Below are positions 34,123 through 43,118 of a stretch of 64,000 nucleotides of DNA, piece after piece. Position 1 is the first letter of the stretch; every line of letters begins with the position of its first letter. The stretch is taken from positions 37,784 to 101,783 of the forward strand of contig NZ_JANGCG010000011.1 of NCBI RefSeq assembly GCF_024462815.1, written 5' to 3'. The notes under the pieces are model-generated. The model was not told where the DNA came from. It did no database searches and was given only the letters and a program-made list of their open reading frames with translations. The position numbers and the translations under genes were made by a program. This DNA comes from Gemmiger formicilis (lineage in GTDB: Bacteria > Bacillota > Clostridia > Oscillospirales > Ruminococcaceae).

Positions 34123-34913
34123 AAACTCTCGCCCTCCTTGCATGAGTAGTCTGGTATGCCCTTTTTAGGGGCTTCCTTTTTGTCGTTCCCCGCCCATATC
34201 CGCAGGGCGGCGGCATAGTTCTGGTAGCTTTTCCCGTTGGCGGCAAGGTAGCGGCTCATTTCCTCGATGAACCGTTCCAGCCTGTCAGGGTACTCTGCCT
34301 GCAACTCGTCGTATTCGGTCTGTGACAGAAAAATATTTCCATATCGGCCATAGGGCGCGGACGGCCCCCCACTCACTCCCTTTGTTTGGCTCTCTGTAAG
34401 GTTGTTTATAGTAGTTTGGTTAGGGGACGGTTTTCCGACCATCATAAGGTCGGTTTTCTGACCATCAGTAGGACGGTTTTCCGGCTCTATGAGGGGCGGA
34501 CTTCCGGCCATCAGTTGGTCTGAAAACTGTACCTGTGGCACTGGCGGTACTTTGACATAAAGCCGGTTCGGTGCGGAGAAGCCGCCCCGTTCCCGTTCCA
34601 ACAGCCCCGCCGTGTCCAGTTCATTAAGCGCCCCCTTGATGGTGGTGCTGCCTTTATCCAGTATTTCTGCTATCTCCGCGATGGGATAGATAATATAAAT
34701 CCTGCCCTCGTCGTCCAGCCACTTGTTTTTCTGGGAGAGGGTGGAACGGTCTAACAGCAGCGAATACAGCAGCTTGGCGGTCTGTGAAATCTCCATTTTC
34801 AGCAGGAAACGGGGATACGGCAGATAGGCGGGCAGCCGCGTGTCTGCCCTGATATAATCAGCGATAGGATCACCTCCCTGTGTTCGGGTTGATTTTGGCG
34901 TATTGTCACGCAT
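34119..34913 (-). CDS. Replication initiator (RepA N-terminal / DUF6017-like)
   Basis: A 264-aa protein. The N-terminal winged helix (AKLLYSLLLDRSTLSQKNKW, AEILDKGSTTIKGALNELDT) is followed by a linker and a C-terminal helical domain (FLSQTEYDELQAEYPDRLER, ALRIWAGND). The layout is that of initiators paired with an IstB-type loader. The start MRDNTPKSTRTQ at 34913 is preferred over an upstream GTG for its position after the hairpin region. Confidence 0.82.
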   Translation of the reverse strand: MRDNTPKSTRTQGGDPIADYIRADTRLPAYLPYPRFLLKMEISQTAKLLYSLLLDRSTLSQKNKWLDDEGRIYIIYPIAEIAEILDKGSTTIKGALNELDTAGLLERERGGFSAPNRLYVKVPPVPQVQFSDQLMAGSPPLIEPENRPTDGQKTDLMMVGKPSPNQTTINNLTESQTKGVSGGPSAPYGRYGNIFLSQTEYDELQAEYPDRLERFIEEMSRYLAANGKSYQNYAAALRIWAGNDKKEAPKKGIPDYSCKEGESL

Positions 34914-34985
34914 TAAAACGCCGTTTCCGGGGGAAAAGGATAAATGTATCGCGTACCCTTTGACACCCACGAAAAAAGCCTTGAT

Positions 34986-35372
34986 TTATGCGGGTTTGAA
35001 AGGCTCTAAAGCGTGACATCTCTGCCTTTGTTTCCGCTTTCTCTCGGCGGCTTTGATTTTCTTCATGCGCCCGGCGCAGTCGGGGCAGTATTTTCCCCGG
35101 TTGGATTTGGGGACAAAGGCCGCCCCGCAGACGGCACACCGTTTCCGGCTTCCCCGGCACAAGAGGGCTGCGGCCAGCTCCCCGTCAAGGGGCAGGACAG
35201 CCACACGGAACCAGTGGCACATGAGGGAAAAGGAAATGCTCTGGACGCACACGCAAGGCTCCCCGTCGTCCAATAGCAGGCAGTTCCCCTCATCGTAGTT
35301 ACAGCACTCATGTACCAGCCGCCGCGCCCGCCGGTGCTGGCGGTAGTCCATGTGGGGCAGGTTATCGCTCAT
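34986..35372 (-). CDS. Cysteine-rich VLP-domain protein
   Basis: A 128-aa protein with RRARRLVHECCNYDEGNCLL, CVQSISFSLMCHWFRVAVLP and a zinc finger-like CAVCGAAFVPKSNRGKYCPD, then a basic tail. This is the cysteine-rich VLP family that lies between relaxase and Rep genes in clostridial elements. Probably DNA-binding, role unknown. It overlaps the relaxase gene by 11 bp. Confidence 0.8.
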   Translation of the reverse strand: MSDNLPHMDYRQHRRARRLVHECCNYDEGNCLLLDDGEPCVCVQSISFSLMCHWFRVAVLPLDGELAAALLCRGSRKRCAVCGAAFVPKSNRGKYCPDCAGRMKKIKAAERKRKQRQRCHALEPFKPA

Positions 35373-36996
35373 GGCTCTGCTCCTTTCTGCGGTGCGGCTC
35401 GTCCCGGCGCAAAATCTGGTCGATGTTCCGCTTGACGGTCTGCAACTCCTTGAACCGCTGTTTCTGTTCGTGATAGGTGTTATACAGGCCGTCTTTCTCG
35501 GAGATAAGCTGCTCGATCTCGGCCTGCAACGCTTTCCGGGCGGGCAGCTTGGTAATGCCATGCGCCTTGAAATACCGGGCTGCTGCGTCGGCTATGATAA
35601 AATCGCTCTCATGGGCCTGCCGGTATGCGGCGCGGGCTTTCTCGGATTTCTGTGCCCGCAGCCCGTCGCGGGCGGCCTTGGTCTGGGCGTAGGCCAACAC
35701 CTGCCGCTGCAACTTCTTTTTCCCTTGCAGCTTCGTTTCCAGTGCTTTCAGTTCGCCGCTGGTCTGGCGCATTTTCTGATAGGCGGTGTCAACGGCGGCT
35801 TCTAACTGCTCCGGGGAAGTAAAGCCGTATTGCTGGTAGACGGACAGCGTTTTGGCGGCCTGCTTCAGATTGTGTATCTTCGCCCAGCGTTCATAGCCCC
35901 GGCCTTTGCCCTCGGCCATTTTCTGCTCAATGTCCACAAGCCGCTGCACTCCGTCCTGTTTCGGGGCGGCTATCTCGGCTCTGGCAACCTGCAAGCGGTC
36001 TTTTATGGTGCGTGGGGGATCGGGGGATCTGGCTGGCGCTTCGGCTGCTCTGGCGGCGTTTTGCTCTAAAACGGCAAAGACAGCGGCGCGGTCAAAATCG
36101 TCGCCCAGCTTCCGGGCGGTAATTGGCTTTGTCCTGTCCGGCGTGAGGTAGGAAAGCCGCCCCCGGCTCTCCTTGACGGTCACACCCTCCTGCAGCAACA
36201 GAGAGGAAAACTCGTCAAAGCTGGCGGCGGTGGCAAGGGCTTTCCGTAGGGTCTGCCGCAGCTTCTCCTTGTTCGTTTCAAACTTGGTCTGCCGGGGCGT
36301 GATACTATCGGCAATCATGGGGGCGTTCTGCTTGTCCAGCGCGGCCTGTCCCTTTTTCTGCGCCCAATACTCCCGGTCGGTGACGCGGTTCTTGCTGCCG
36401 TTCAAGAGGTCGATTTGATAAAGCCCCTCCCGGTGGCACATCTCCATGACTTCGGATTTGAAGTAGCGCAGGGCAGCGTCGGTACATCGGTGCTTGCAGC
36501 CGACTTTCGTATCGGCCGGCCTGTCCATGTAGGGCAGGAACGGCACTTCCTCAATCCGCAGGCTGTTTATGACGATATGCACATGAATGTTGCCGCTGTG
36601 GTTATGCCCGTCCGGGTGGGTGCAGACAAGGGCCTGGTGGCCGGGAAAATGCTCTTTACAGAATTGTTCCCCCAACGCCTGCGCCCGGTCTACGGTCAGG
36701 CCGTTGTCCGGCCCGTCCCGCGGGTCAAAGCTGATGATGTAGTGGTGGCTTTTCACATCTTCCCGCCGCTGGTTTTTCTGATAGCGGAGATTGGCCCGCA
36801 TACACGCAACGGCAAAATCCTCCCCGTCGCAGTTCAGCGTGGACAGCCGGTAGTCCTCGCGGGGGATAAGCCTGCCGGTTTCATCAAGGACGGGCTTCAT
36901 GGTAAACTCGTCATGCTCAAAGAGAAGATATTGCTCGGCGGCTCCGTAGTCGGCGTTTTTAGAGTTGATATGCTTGAGTGTTGCCAACCGCGTCAC
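35362..36996 (-). CDS. MOBP-type relaxase
   Basis: A 544-aa protein. The N-terminal relaxase domain has HYIISFDPRDG and the three-His motif HPDGHNHSGNIHVHIVINSL. The C-terminal half is long and helical (KLQGKKKLQRQVLAYAQTKA). It is paired with MobC, as MOBP relaxases are, and differs from the MobA/MobL enzymes of the other four elements. It would nick an oriT in the region upstream of mobC. Start overlaps mobC by 38 bp. Confidence 0.9.
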   Translation of the reverse strand: MTRLATLKHINSKNADYGAAEQYLLFEHDEFTMKPVLDETGRLIPREDYRLSTLNCDGEDFAVACMRANLRYQKNQRREDVKSHHYIISFDPRDGPDNGLTVDRAQALGEQFCKEHFPGHQALVCTHPDGHNHSGNIHVHIVINSLRIEEVPFLPYMDRPADTKVGCKHRCTDAALRYFKSEVMEMCHREGLYQIDLLNGSKNRVTDREYWAQKKGQAALDKQNAPMIADSITPRQTKFETNKEKLRQTLRKALATAASFDEFSSLLLQEGVTVKESRGRLSYLTPDRTKPITARKLGDDFDRAAVFAVLEQNAARAAEAPARSPDPPRTIKDRLQVARAEIAAPKQDGVQRLVDIEQKMAEGKGRGYERWAKIHNLKQAAKTLSVYQQYGFTSPEQLEAAVDTAYQKMRQTSGELKALETKLQGKKKLQRQVLAYAQTKAARDGLRAQKSEKARAAYRQAHESDFIIADAAARYFKAHGITKLPARKALQAEIEQLISEKDGLYNTYHEQKQRFKELQTVKRNIDQILRRDEPHRRKEQSHER

Positions 36997-37357
36997 CTAC
37001 TTTCTTGAGGACTTCATACTTGAGGACGGCAAGGTCGGATATGGCGGCGCGTACCTCGCCGGAAAGGGTGTTGTAGGGTACGCCGTATTCGTTCAGATAC
37101 CGGGCAATCTGATTGAGGTTGCCGCCGATCCTGCCGTACTCGGCTGTCAGCTTCCCGACAGCGGAAAGCAACTCGTCATTGACCGACGACACATGGACAA
37201 CCGGGCGTATGGTCGCCCGCCGTATCGCCTGCCGGAGAAATTCGGACTGGCTGATACCATAGGGCGCAAGCCGCGCTGTGAAGTCGGCATACTCATCTTC
37301 GGACAGCCGGGTTTTCACAACGCGGCTGCGGTGGGGCGTGTTGTATTTCTTTCGCAT
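36959..37357 (-). CDS. mobC: MobC-type relaxosome protein
   Basis: A 132-aa protein: a ribbon-helix-helix N-terminus (RVVKTRLSEDEYADFTARLA, YGISQSEFLRQAIR) and a MobC helical domain (YGRIGGNLNQIARYLNEYGV). It binds oriT and helps the relaxase. AGGAGGTCACACC before ATG 37357 settles the start. Confidence 0.88.
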   Translation of the reverse strand: MRKKYNTPHRSRVVKTRLSEDEYADFTARLAPYGISQSEFLRQAIRRATIRPVVHVSSVNDELLSAVGKLTAEYGRIGGNLNQIARYLNEYGVPYNTLSGEVRAAISDLAVLKYEVLKKVGDAVGNTQAYQL

Positions 37358-37780
37358 GGTGTGACCTCCTTTCTCGCCCGTAAGGGCGCATGAGCAGGGT
37401 TTGGGGAAGGCACTCCCCAACAAGTTTCCCGCGAGGGGCAAAACTGCAGAATTGCGGATTTTGGCACCGTGGTAGAAACTTGCTCTCCGTGACTGCAAAC
37501 TTTCTCTCACTTCCGTCCGCCACTTTTTTGGAAAACTGCAACCACAAAAGTTTGTTTCTCTTTTTCTGCTACTACTAATCCTGTAAAGGGCATTCCTGCC
37601 CGCTTTCGCTAAAATGACACCGGACGCAGTGGTTTCTACCCGGTGTTGGAGAAATCCTTTCTCTTTGCCCTCTACTACGGGTAAATGCTCCAAATGCCAA
37701 ACACCAGGGCAGAAAAATTCCCTCCTCGCTTACTACTACAACCGGCAGGGGGCAAAATGGCCGGGAGCGGAGCCGGACAA
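37358..37780. other. oriT: Noncoding region upstream of mobC, putative oriT of element B
   Basis: About 420 bp without a credible gene, directly upstream of mobC where MOBP elements keep oriT. It has small inverted repeats (ACACCGG / CCGGTGT; AGGGCA / TGCCC) and repeated CTACTACTA-like tracts. No known nick motif was recognised, so oriT rests on position only. Confidence 0.4.
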
Positions 37781-37781
37781 C

Positions 37782-37817
37782 AAAAAAAGCAGTAAATCTT
37801 TTTCAAGACTTACTGCT
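37782..37817 (-). terminator. Terminator after the HTH/sigma-like pair
   Basis: AGCAGTAAATCT and AGACTTACTGCT pair over 11 of 12 positions, followed by TTTTTTTG on the minus strand. Confidence 0.82.
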
Positions 37818-37854
37818 TTCGCTGGCCGCGTCGGTGGCGGCTGGTATTCAGTTT

Positions 37855-38067
37855 TTATGACTTGTCCGGTGGTTCGTCAAGCCGGAACTTGAATTGACAG
37901 TCAATTAACCGCTGCTTTACATAGTCCTCCACCTCGGCGTTGACCTGCCCGTTCACTTTTGAGAAATAGCGGATATATCCGGCGTAGTGGAGCAGGACAG
38001 CGTTCACGGCTTCTGGGTCGCCCTCACGGGCTTTGAGGATTGTTTCATAGGGGAGAAGTCTACTCAT
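37855..38067 (-). CDS. Short helix-turn-helix-type ICE protein
   Basis: A 70-aa protein, LLPYETILKAREGDPEAVNA then VLLHYAGYIRYFSK, the family of small sigma-region-2-like proteins found next to sigma-like genes in Tn916 and Tn1549 relatives. It overlaps the sigma-like gene by 8 bp. A regulator of element genes is likely. Confidence 0.78.
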   Translation of the reverse strand: MSRLLPYETILKAREGDPEAVNAVLLHYAGYIRYFSKVNGQVNAEVEDYVKQRLIDCQFKFRLDEPPDKS

Positions 38068-38482
38068 ACCGGCTCACCCCCATTTCTTCGCGTAGCCGCT
38101 GCAAGGCAAGCTGGATATGCCGCCCCGCTGTGCTGCGTGACCGGCCAATACACGCGCCGATCACGCGCTGCGGCTGGCGCAGAAAGTAATAGCGCAGGAT
38201 TTCTTCCCGCGTCTGCTCCGGCAAAACAGAGATCGCGTCGGCAAGGGCGGCGTTGCAGAGCAGGACGGTCTGACCGCAGACGGTAAATGGGTATTCCTCG
38301 TCCGGCTCCGACGCGGCAAACTGGACAAACTTCTCGTTCATCAGATAGTCAAGGGAAACTTGCCGTTCCCATTGCCGTTTAAGCTTCAAAATCTTGTCCA
38401 AGGCGGCACAGCGGATAACAGTCTTGCAAAAGGCGTTGTACCTGCGCTGGATATATTCTTGATAGGCTATCTGGTCGGTCAT
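38060..38482 (-). CDS. Sigma-70 region-4-like regulator
   Basis: A 140-aa protein. The C-terminal half has LPEQTREEILRYYFLRQPQR then VIGACIGRSRSTAGRHIQLA, a sigma region 4 HTH. The N-terminal half is unlike classical region 2. Paired with the 70-aa gene downstream. GGAATTTCC and an AAGGGG ribosome site precede the ATG. Confidence 0.78.
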   Translation of the reverse strand: MTDQIAYQEYIQRRYNAFCKTVIRCAALDKILKLKRQWERQVSLDYLMNEKFVQFAASEPDEEYPFTVCGQTVLLCNAALADAISVLPEQTREEILRYYFLRQPQRVIGACIGRSRSTAGRHIQLALQRLREEMGVSRYE

Positions 38483-38653
38483 GGAAATTCCCCTTTCTGA
38501 ATAATAGTGCGGGGCGGTGGCACTTCTTGCTGTCGCCCCTTGATTGCCTACCAGCAAAGGCGGGCGGGGCTGTCAACGGCTGCGCATATGCGCCGTTCAT
38601 CTTGACCGTTGACTGGCTCGGCTGGGTTTGCTATTTACCCGACAAACTTGAAT

Positions 38654-39421
38654 TTATTTTAAGCTATCACGTTTTACCTTCTTAAGCCTTACTATCATTA
38701 CCATAGGAATTTCTTTGTTGGTTTTAAAACATTCTTCATAAAATCCATCAATGACAAATCCAGCTCTAAAACAAAGGTTAAAAATATCTTGTATGGAACG
38801 ATGATAATAAATCTGCTCTTTCGGTTGCCCTTCAATCGCTATATCATAGTAACTGTGCGGTGTCATATATTTTTCAGTCAACGTGACAAAACAAGGGTGT
38901 TGCGTTGCAAAGACAAAAATTCCGCTTTCCTGCAACAGTTCATAAACAGCCATAAGAAGTGGTTCAATATCCGTAATATCCATAATTGCCATATTAGAAA
39001 CTGCTTTCGTAAAGGCTCGATTTCTTTTTAATTCTAATATACTTTTTCTATCGGTCGCATCCGCCACACAAAATTCAATTTGTTTTGCATATTGTGATTG
39101 CCGTCTTTTAGCCAATTCTATCATTTTTTTGCTGTAATCAAAAGCGACAACCGAAGCGCCTCTTTGTGCAAGATACGAAGAATAATTTCCATTGCCACAC
39201 GCAATATCCAAAATGTAATCCGCAGGATTAGGAGATAGAAGTTCCGTTACTTTGGGACGCACTACCTCTCTGTGAAATTCATTAGATTCGTCACCCATTG
39301 CATTATCCCAAAATTGTGCGTTCTCCTCCCAGATTTTTTTACTTTCCTCTGTTCCCATGTTCTCTCCCACTCCCCAAATTTGCTTTTTTGCTTCCATTAA
39401 ATCTTCCTTACTATATTCCAT
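38654..39421 (-). CDS. Class I SAM-dependent methyltransferase, downstream of tet(W)
   Basis: A 255-aa protein with the S-adenosylmethionine motif DYILDIACGNGNYSSYLAQR, then VVAFDYSKKMIELAK and a post-motif segment (IFVFATQHPCFVTL). The substrate is unknown. It starts 50 bp after tet(W) in the same direction with GGAGGG before the ATG, so it is probably co-transcribed with tet(W) and under the same tetracycline-responsive leader. It is AT-rich compared with the transfer genes, which points to a separate origin. Confidence 0.82.
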   Translation of the reverse strand: MEYSKEDLMEAKKQIWGVGENMGTEESKKIWEENAQFWDNAMGDESNEFHREVVRPKVTELLSPNPADYILDIACGNGNYSSYLAQRGASVVAFDYSKKMIELAKRRQSQYAKQIEFCVADATDRKSILELKRNRAFTKAVSNMAIMDITDIEPLLMAVYELLQESGIFVFATQHPCFVTLTEKYMTPHSYYDIAIEGQPKEQIYYHRSIQDIFNLCFRAGFVIDGFYEECFKTNKEIPMVMIVRLKKVKRDSLK

Positions 39422-39471
39422 TGTTACCCTCCATAACTTCTGATTGTTGCCGTCTTGACGATTATGTATCT

Positions 39472-41391
39472 TTACATTACCTTCTGAAACATATGGCGCA
39501 CCTTGTCCAGGCGGCTGTTTGGACGGCGGGGCTGGATGACCGGCTGACCGACAGCGGCCTGATATCCTTTCAGCTCTGTAAGGCATACGCTCCGCCCGTT
39601 GGTGTAAAAGGCCAGATCAGTACGGTATGCCTGTATACAGCGGGCGGGAATCTCGCCAGTAAAGACAACTTCATCCTTTTTTACCTGGGCCGTTTCGATG
39701 GTGGCACAGTATTTCGGTGCATCATGATAAGCCCTGGAAAGGTATTCCTGGGGCGCATAGAGGATGAAGGAGAGATAAGGTTCCAGCAGCTGCGTCCCCG
39801 ATTCCTTCAATGCCTGTTCCAATACAATCGGGGCCAATGAGCGGAAGTCCGCCGGCGTGCTGACCGGACTGTAATAAAGCCCGTATTCAAAGCAAATCTT
39901 ACAGTCCGTTACGTTCCAGCCGAACAAGCCCTGCTCCAGCCCGTAACGGATACCATCCCTGACAGCGTTTTGAAAACTCTGGTTCAAGTATCCCAGCGAA
40001 ACCCGGCTCTCGTATTGTACACCGGAGCCAAGCGAGAGTGGTGTAACAGACAGTCCTATGGATGCCCAAAACGGGTTGGGCGGCACCTCGATATGGATGG
40101 TGTGGCTGGCTGCTTTGAGCGGCCGCTCCATATAAATGACGGAGGGTTCCTTTACCACTGTTTCAAGCTTGTATTTTTCCGACAGCAAAGCGGAAACAAC
40201 CTCCAACTGCACCCGGCCCAAAAAAGAAAGAATGATCTCATGGGTGATGGAATCCACTTCGCAACGCAAAAGCGGGTCAGTATCCGCAAGTTGCGTAAGA
40301 GCGTCCAGCAGCCGTTCTCTTTGCGCTGCCGTTTTCGGCGCAATCGTCGTCCGCAGCATGGGGAGGGGGTCCTCGCGCCACCTTTTACGAGGGAGCCGGG
40401 TTTGGTCCCCTAATACATCGTTTAACCTCACGCTGTCGCTGGGAAGGATAACAATTTCACCCGGATAAGCGGTGTCTGTCCGAACAATTTCCCCTTTGGA
40501 TGGAATACGCATCTCTGTGATTTTCAGCTTTTCTCTCCCGGCCAGGGCCACCGTATCCCGCAGGCGCAGCGTTCCGCTGTATAGCCGTAGATAGACACGC
40601 CGCTGGCCGCAATCTGTATACTCCACCTTGAAAACGCTGCCGCATAGGGCGGCGCTCCCCTGTTCCCCAATCGGTTGGAACAGCCCTGTCACCGCATCCA
40701 TCAACGGTTGAATGCCAAGGCCCTTTTTGGCGCTGCCATAATAGACCGGGAACAGGGAGGCGTCTTGAACCCGCCGCTGTTCCTCCCGCACAAGTTTTTC
40801 CCGGCTGATTGGTTCTCCTGCGATATACTTTTCCAATAATTTATCGTTATTTTCGATGACCGCATCCCATGCTTCTATGTCGGTATTTTCCTCCAGGACT
40901 ATTTCCGGGGACAGCGACACCGTCTGCTTGATGATAATATCGGCGGAGAGCTTATCCCGAACAGACTGAACCACGCTCTGCAAATCAACGCCAGCCTGGT
41001 CGATCTTGTTGATAAAGATAACGGTGGGAATGTTCATTTTCCGCAGGGCATGGAACAGAATACGGGTCTGGGCCTGCACGCCATCTTTAGCGGAGATCAC
41101 CAAGATGGCCCCATCTAAAACAGCCAAAGAGCGGTACACCTCCGCCAAAAAATCCATGTGGCCGGGCGTATCCACAATGTTGACTTTACATCTGTGCCAC
41201 TGGAAGGAAGTGACTGCCGCTTGAATGGTAATCCCACGCTGCCGCTCCAAAAACATGGTGTCCGTCCTCGTTGTCCCTTTTTCGACGCTCCCCGGTTCTG
41301 AAATGGCTCCGCTGGCATATAGCAGGCTCTCCGTCAAGGTCGTCTTTCCAGCGTCTACATGGGCAAGAATTCCAATATTGATTATTTTCAT
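39472..41391 (-). CDS. tet(W): Tetracycline resistance ribosomal protection protein Tet(W)
   Basis: A 639-aa EF-G-like GTPase with all G motifs: [15 protein letters not shown] (G1), RGITI (G2), DTPGHMD (G3) and NKIDQAG (G4). It binds the ribosome and dislodges tetracycline. The length and the sequence agree with Tet(W) as I remember it, with few differences; this is from memory, not a search. GGGAGG lies before the ATG. It has its own promoter, leader peptide and attenuator upstream. No truncation or mosaic break was noticed. Confidence 0.95.
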   Translation of the reverse strand: MKIINIGILAHVDAGKTTLTESLLYASGAISEPGSVEKGTTRTDTMFLERQRGITIQAAVTSFQWHRCKVNIVDTPGHMDFLAEVYRSLAVLDGAILVISAKDGVQAQTRILFHALRKMNIPTVIFINKIDQAGVDLQSVVQSVRDKLSADIIIKQTVSLSPEIVLEENTDIEAWDAVIENNDKLLEKYIAGEPISREKLVREEQRRVQDASLFPVYYGSAKKGLGIQPLMDAVTGLFQPIGEQGSAALCGSVFKVEYTDCGQRRVYLRLYSGTLRLRDTVALAGREKLKITEMRIPSKGEIVRTDTAYPGEIVILPSDSVRLNDVLGDQTRLPRKRWREDPLPMLRTTIAPKTAAQRERLLDALTQLADTDPLLRCEVDSITHEIILSFLGRVQLEVVSALLSEKYKLETVVKEPSVIYMERPLKAASHTIHIEVPPNPFWASIGLSVTPLSLGSGVQYESRVSLGYLNQSFQNAVRDGIRYGLEQGLFGWNVTDCKICFEYGLYYSPVSTPADFRSLAPIVLEQALKESGTQLLEPYLSFILYAPQEYLSRAYHDAPKYCATIETAQVKKDEVVFTGEIPARCIQAYRTDLAFYTNGRSVCLTELKGYQAAVGQPVIQPRRPNSRLDKVRHMFQKVM

Positions 41392-41425
41392 GTGATTGTC
41401 CTCCCTTTACTGCCCCGAAGGGCAT

Positions 41426-41463
41426 AAAAATCCCCAGCAGTAAAATACTTTTACCACTGGGGA
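41426..41463 (-). terminator. Transcription attenuator in the tet(W) leader
   Basis: TCCCCAGTGGTAAAA and TTTTACTGCTGGGGA form a stem followed by TTTTTATG on the minus strand, 35 bp before tet(W). This is the terminator hairpin known from the tet(M) leader of Tn916. Confidence 0.85.
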
Positions 41464-41632
41464 TGATAATTTGCGGACATACACATATACAGCATACACC
41501 TGTTTGTGAGTGCTGTTTTTGGGGATATGTCAAAATTGATAAGGCAAAAGTATTCTTAAATTGGGTACAAAAAACTAAGCCCCTACAAAAGGGACTATCA
41601 TAATCCTTTGTTCCCACTATTTGATTATAGTT

Positions 41633-41656
41633 TTATTTAAGAATACCTTGCCGCAT
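41633..41656 (-). CDS. tet(W) leader peptide (7 aa)
   Basis: Minus-strand ATG CGG CAA GGT ATT CTT AAA TAA encodes MRQGILK, with AAAAGGAG before it. The sequence over its codons (AAGGTATTCTTAAAT) can pair with ATTTAAGAATACTTT about 110 bases downstream. The same leader is known in front of tet(M) in Tn916, where ribosome pausing under tetracycline prevents termination. Confidence 0.82.
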   Translation of the reverse strand: MRQGILK

Positions 41657-41685
41657 ATTTTTTACTCCTTTTCTGGAATTGAATT

Positions 41686-41714
41686 ATTATATCACATCAG
41701 TTTTAGGAAAACAA
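41686..41714 (-). promoter_or_regulatory. tet(W) promoter
   Basis: Minus-strand TTGTTT (714-709) and TATAAT (691-686) with a 17-bp spacer, upstream of the leader peptide. Confidence 0.78.
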
Positions 41715-41919
41715 GTATCTAAAAGAAATTTTTCTTCCCCTTATATGTAACAATCATACCGGCTTCCTAGCGTTCAGAATGTTTTCTGCTGTCTGCTGTG
41801 GTGTTTGGTTGGAATTGTCCAACCAAAAGCCGATCCGTGGTGTTGTCTGCATTTTACTAAATACAAATTCAATGTATACAGAAAGATATAAGGAGTGGGA
41901 GGGATTCCGCCGTAGTTGG

Positions 41920-41961
41920 CATTGTAGGAAAATCCAAAAGTTTAGATTTTCCCACAATGCT
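41920..41961. repeat. 16-bp inverted repeat near the right end of element B
   Basis: GCATTGTAGGAAAATC and GATTTTCCCACAATGC pair over 15 of 16 positions around a 10-bp loop. It lies about 80 bp from the attachment site, upstream of the tet(W) promoter. It could be a terminator that shields tet(W) from ICE transcription or a recombinase-related site. The stretch 41715-42044 otherwise holds no credible gene. Confidence 0.6.
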
Positions 41962-42044
41962 TATCTTTTGGTCTTTGGTTCGGAATAGTGTAGTGCTGGC
42001 GGTCTATCTCTTGTTTTCGGTTGCTTGCTTCCTTACCGTACATG

Positions 42045-42173
42045 AGCATTGGAAGCAGGGTTGTCCTGGCCGTAACCTTCCAGAAGGTTGATAACGCCCC
42101 AGATACCAAGACCTGCGCCCAGGGCCACTACGAGAGTCTGCAAAACACCAACTGCACTGTTGAAAAATTCCAT
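42045..42173 (-). pseudogene. maff2, upstream part, split by elements A and B
   Basis: MEFFNSAVGVLQTLVVALGA then GLGIWGVINLLEGYGQDNPA is the N-terminal membrane half of a Maff2-family protein, a small conjugation-module protein near VirB6. The frame runs into B and stops after HVR at 42033. AGGAGG lies before the ATG. The rest is at 19998-20082. Confidence 0.92.
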
Positions 42174-42209
42174 AAAATAATCCTCCTAAAAAATGTTTTT
42201 GATTTTGGG

Positions 42210-43022
42210 TTAAGTCGTTGCGTCAATCTCGTACACATCGAAGGTGTCCGTGGGTTTTACCACGGCACGCTGCTTCTTCATGTACCGTTCCATGTCAAAG
42301 ACATTTTTAGGGTCGGCGTCGGCCGTGTATCTGTAATTCGGGTGTCGGGTGAGGTCGTACTTGTCCGAAAGGAATGGGCGCACGCCCCGCAGCATGAAGA
42401 TACACTTGCCGCCGTCCATCACTGCCAATTCGTCCTGGGTCATCAACTCCTTTCCTAATTTCTGATAACTGAGGCCGTGGGAAACCTGGCTGCCCCGGTT
42501 TTCGGACTGGTTATAGAGATCAATGGTCTCTTTCCCCAGCAGCTCCGAAATTTCCTTGAGCGTGGATTTCTCTTTGCCTCCCAAAAACAAGGTGCTGTCA
42601 CAGTTACCGACGATGGTATCTGCCGCGTCCTTGTAGATGGTCTTTAACTGGCTCTGCGACTGCAAAATAATAGAAGCCGATATCTCACGGCTTCGGATGG
42701 TGGCGATCAGCTTATCGAAGTTCGGTATCTGGCCGATGTTGGCAAACTCGTCCAGGATCAGACGAACATGGACAGGCAGCCGCCCGCCGTAGAAGTCATC
42801 CGCCTTGTCGCAGAGCAGATTGAAAAGCTGACTATACATGAGGGCGGCCACGAAATTGAAAGTGCTGTCCGTATCTGACAGGATCACAAACAGCGCCGTC
42901 TTTTGGTCGCCCAGGGTATCCAGTTCCAGTTCGTCATATTCCATCAGGTCCCGCAGCTCCTTGATATCGAAGGGAGCAAGCCGGGCACCGCAGGAAATGA
43001 GGATGGATTTTAAGGTCTTGCC
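42210..43022 (-). pseudogene. virD4: virD4 coupling protein, C-terminal part, split by E2
   Basis: Frame GKTLKSILISCGARLAPFDI then KELRDLMEYD and on for ~270 residues. It includes Walker B LILDEFANIGQIPNF, ASIILQSQSQLK and the C-terminal CIFMLRGVRPFLSDKYDLTR. This is the ATPase half of a VirD4/TraG coupling protein, which passes relaxase-DNA complexes to the channel. It joins in frame with 58716-59374 across GG (KFKMAAG-KTLKS). It has no start of its own, though an internal ATG (MEYDELEL) exists. Confidence 0.92.
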
Positions 43023-43032
43023 AGAGACAAAT

Positions 43033-43038
43033 TGTCAA
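43033..43038 (-). promoter_or_regulatory. E2 outward -35 half-promoter
   Basis: Minus-strand TTGACA. On circularisation it lies 17 bp from TATGCT at 58710-58705, exactly as in E1. Confidence 0.7.
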
Positions 43039-43118
43039 GGACTTTTTAATCAAATTCACAGAAAACTCACAAAAGGTGCCAGAAGCACTGTATGGCTCCT
43101 GACACCTCATTTAACAGA

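Larger units (their letters stand above)
30868..42044 (-). mobile_element. Element B: MOBP mobilizable element carrying tet(W)
   Basis: Left junction CATACCC TG GCTTTTT, right junction CGTACA TG AGCATT. The only shared bases are TG (CA on the minus strand). Removing B joins maff2 codons AAT GCT CAG GGT ATG AAA CAG in frame. Contents in minus order: tet(W), methyltransferase, sigma-like, HTH, oriT region, mobC, MOBP relaxase, VLP protein, Rep, IstB, TnpW and recombinase. The length is 11.2 kb. The recombinase 3' end faces the left end, as in A. The left boundary is inferred from the Maff2-like fragment. Confidence 0.75.

Noticed and set aside
41754..41852. Minus-strand 32-aa frame (MQTTPRIGFW...) upstream of tet(W)
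   Set aside because: No convincing ribosome site or family; possibly a relic of another gene at the end of element B.
41920..41961. Inverted repeat considered as an IS end or CRISPR-like unit
   Set aside because: Only one copy, no transposase and no spacer pattern. No CRISPR array was seen anywhere in the window.
20083..42044. The 22-kb insert in maff2 as one single element
   Set aside because: It has two recombinases, two unrelated relaxases and two replication modules, and a Maff2-like junction at 30838-30867 divides it.
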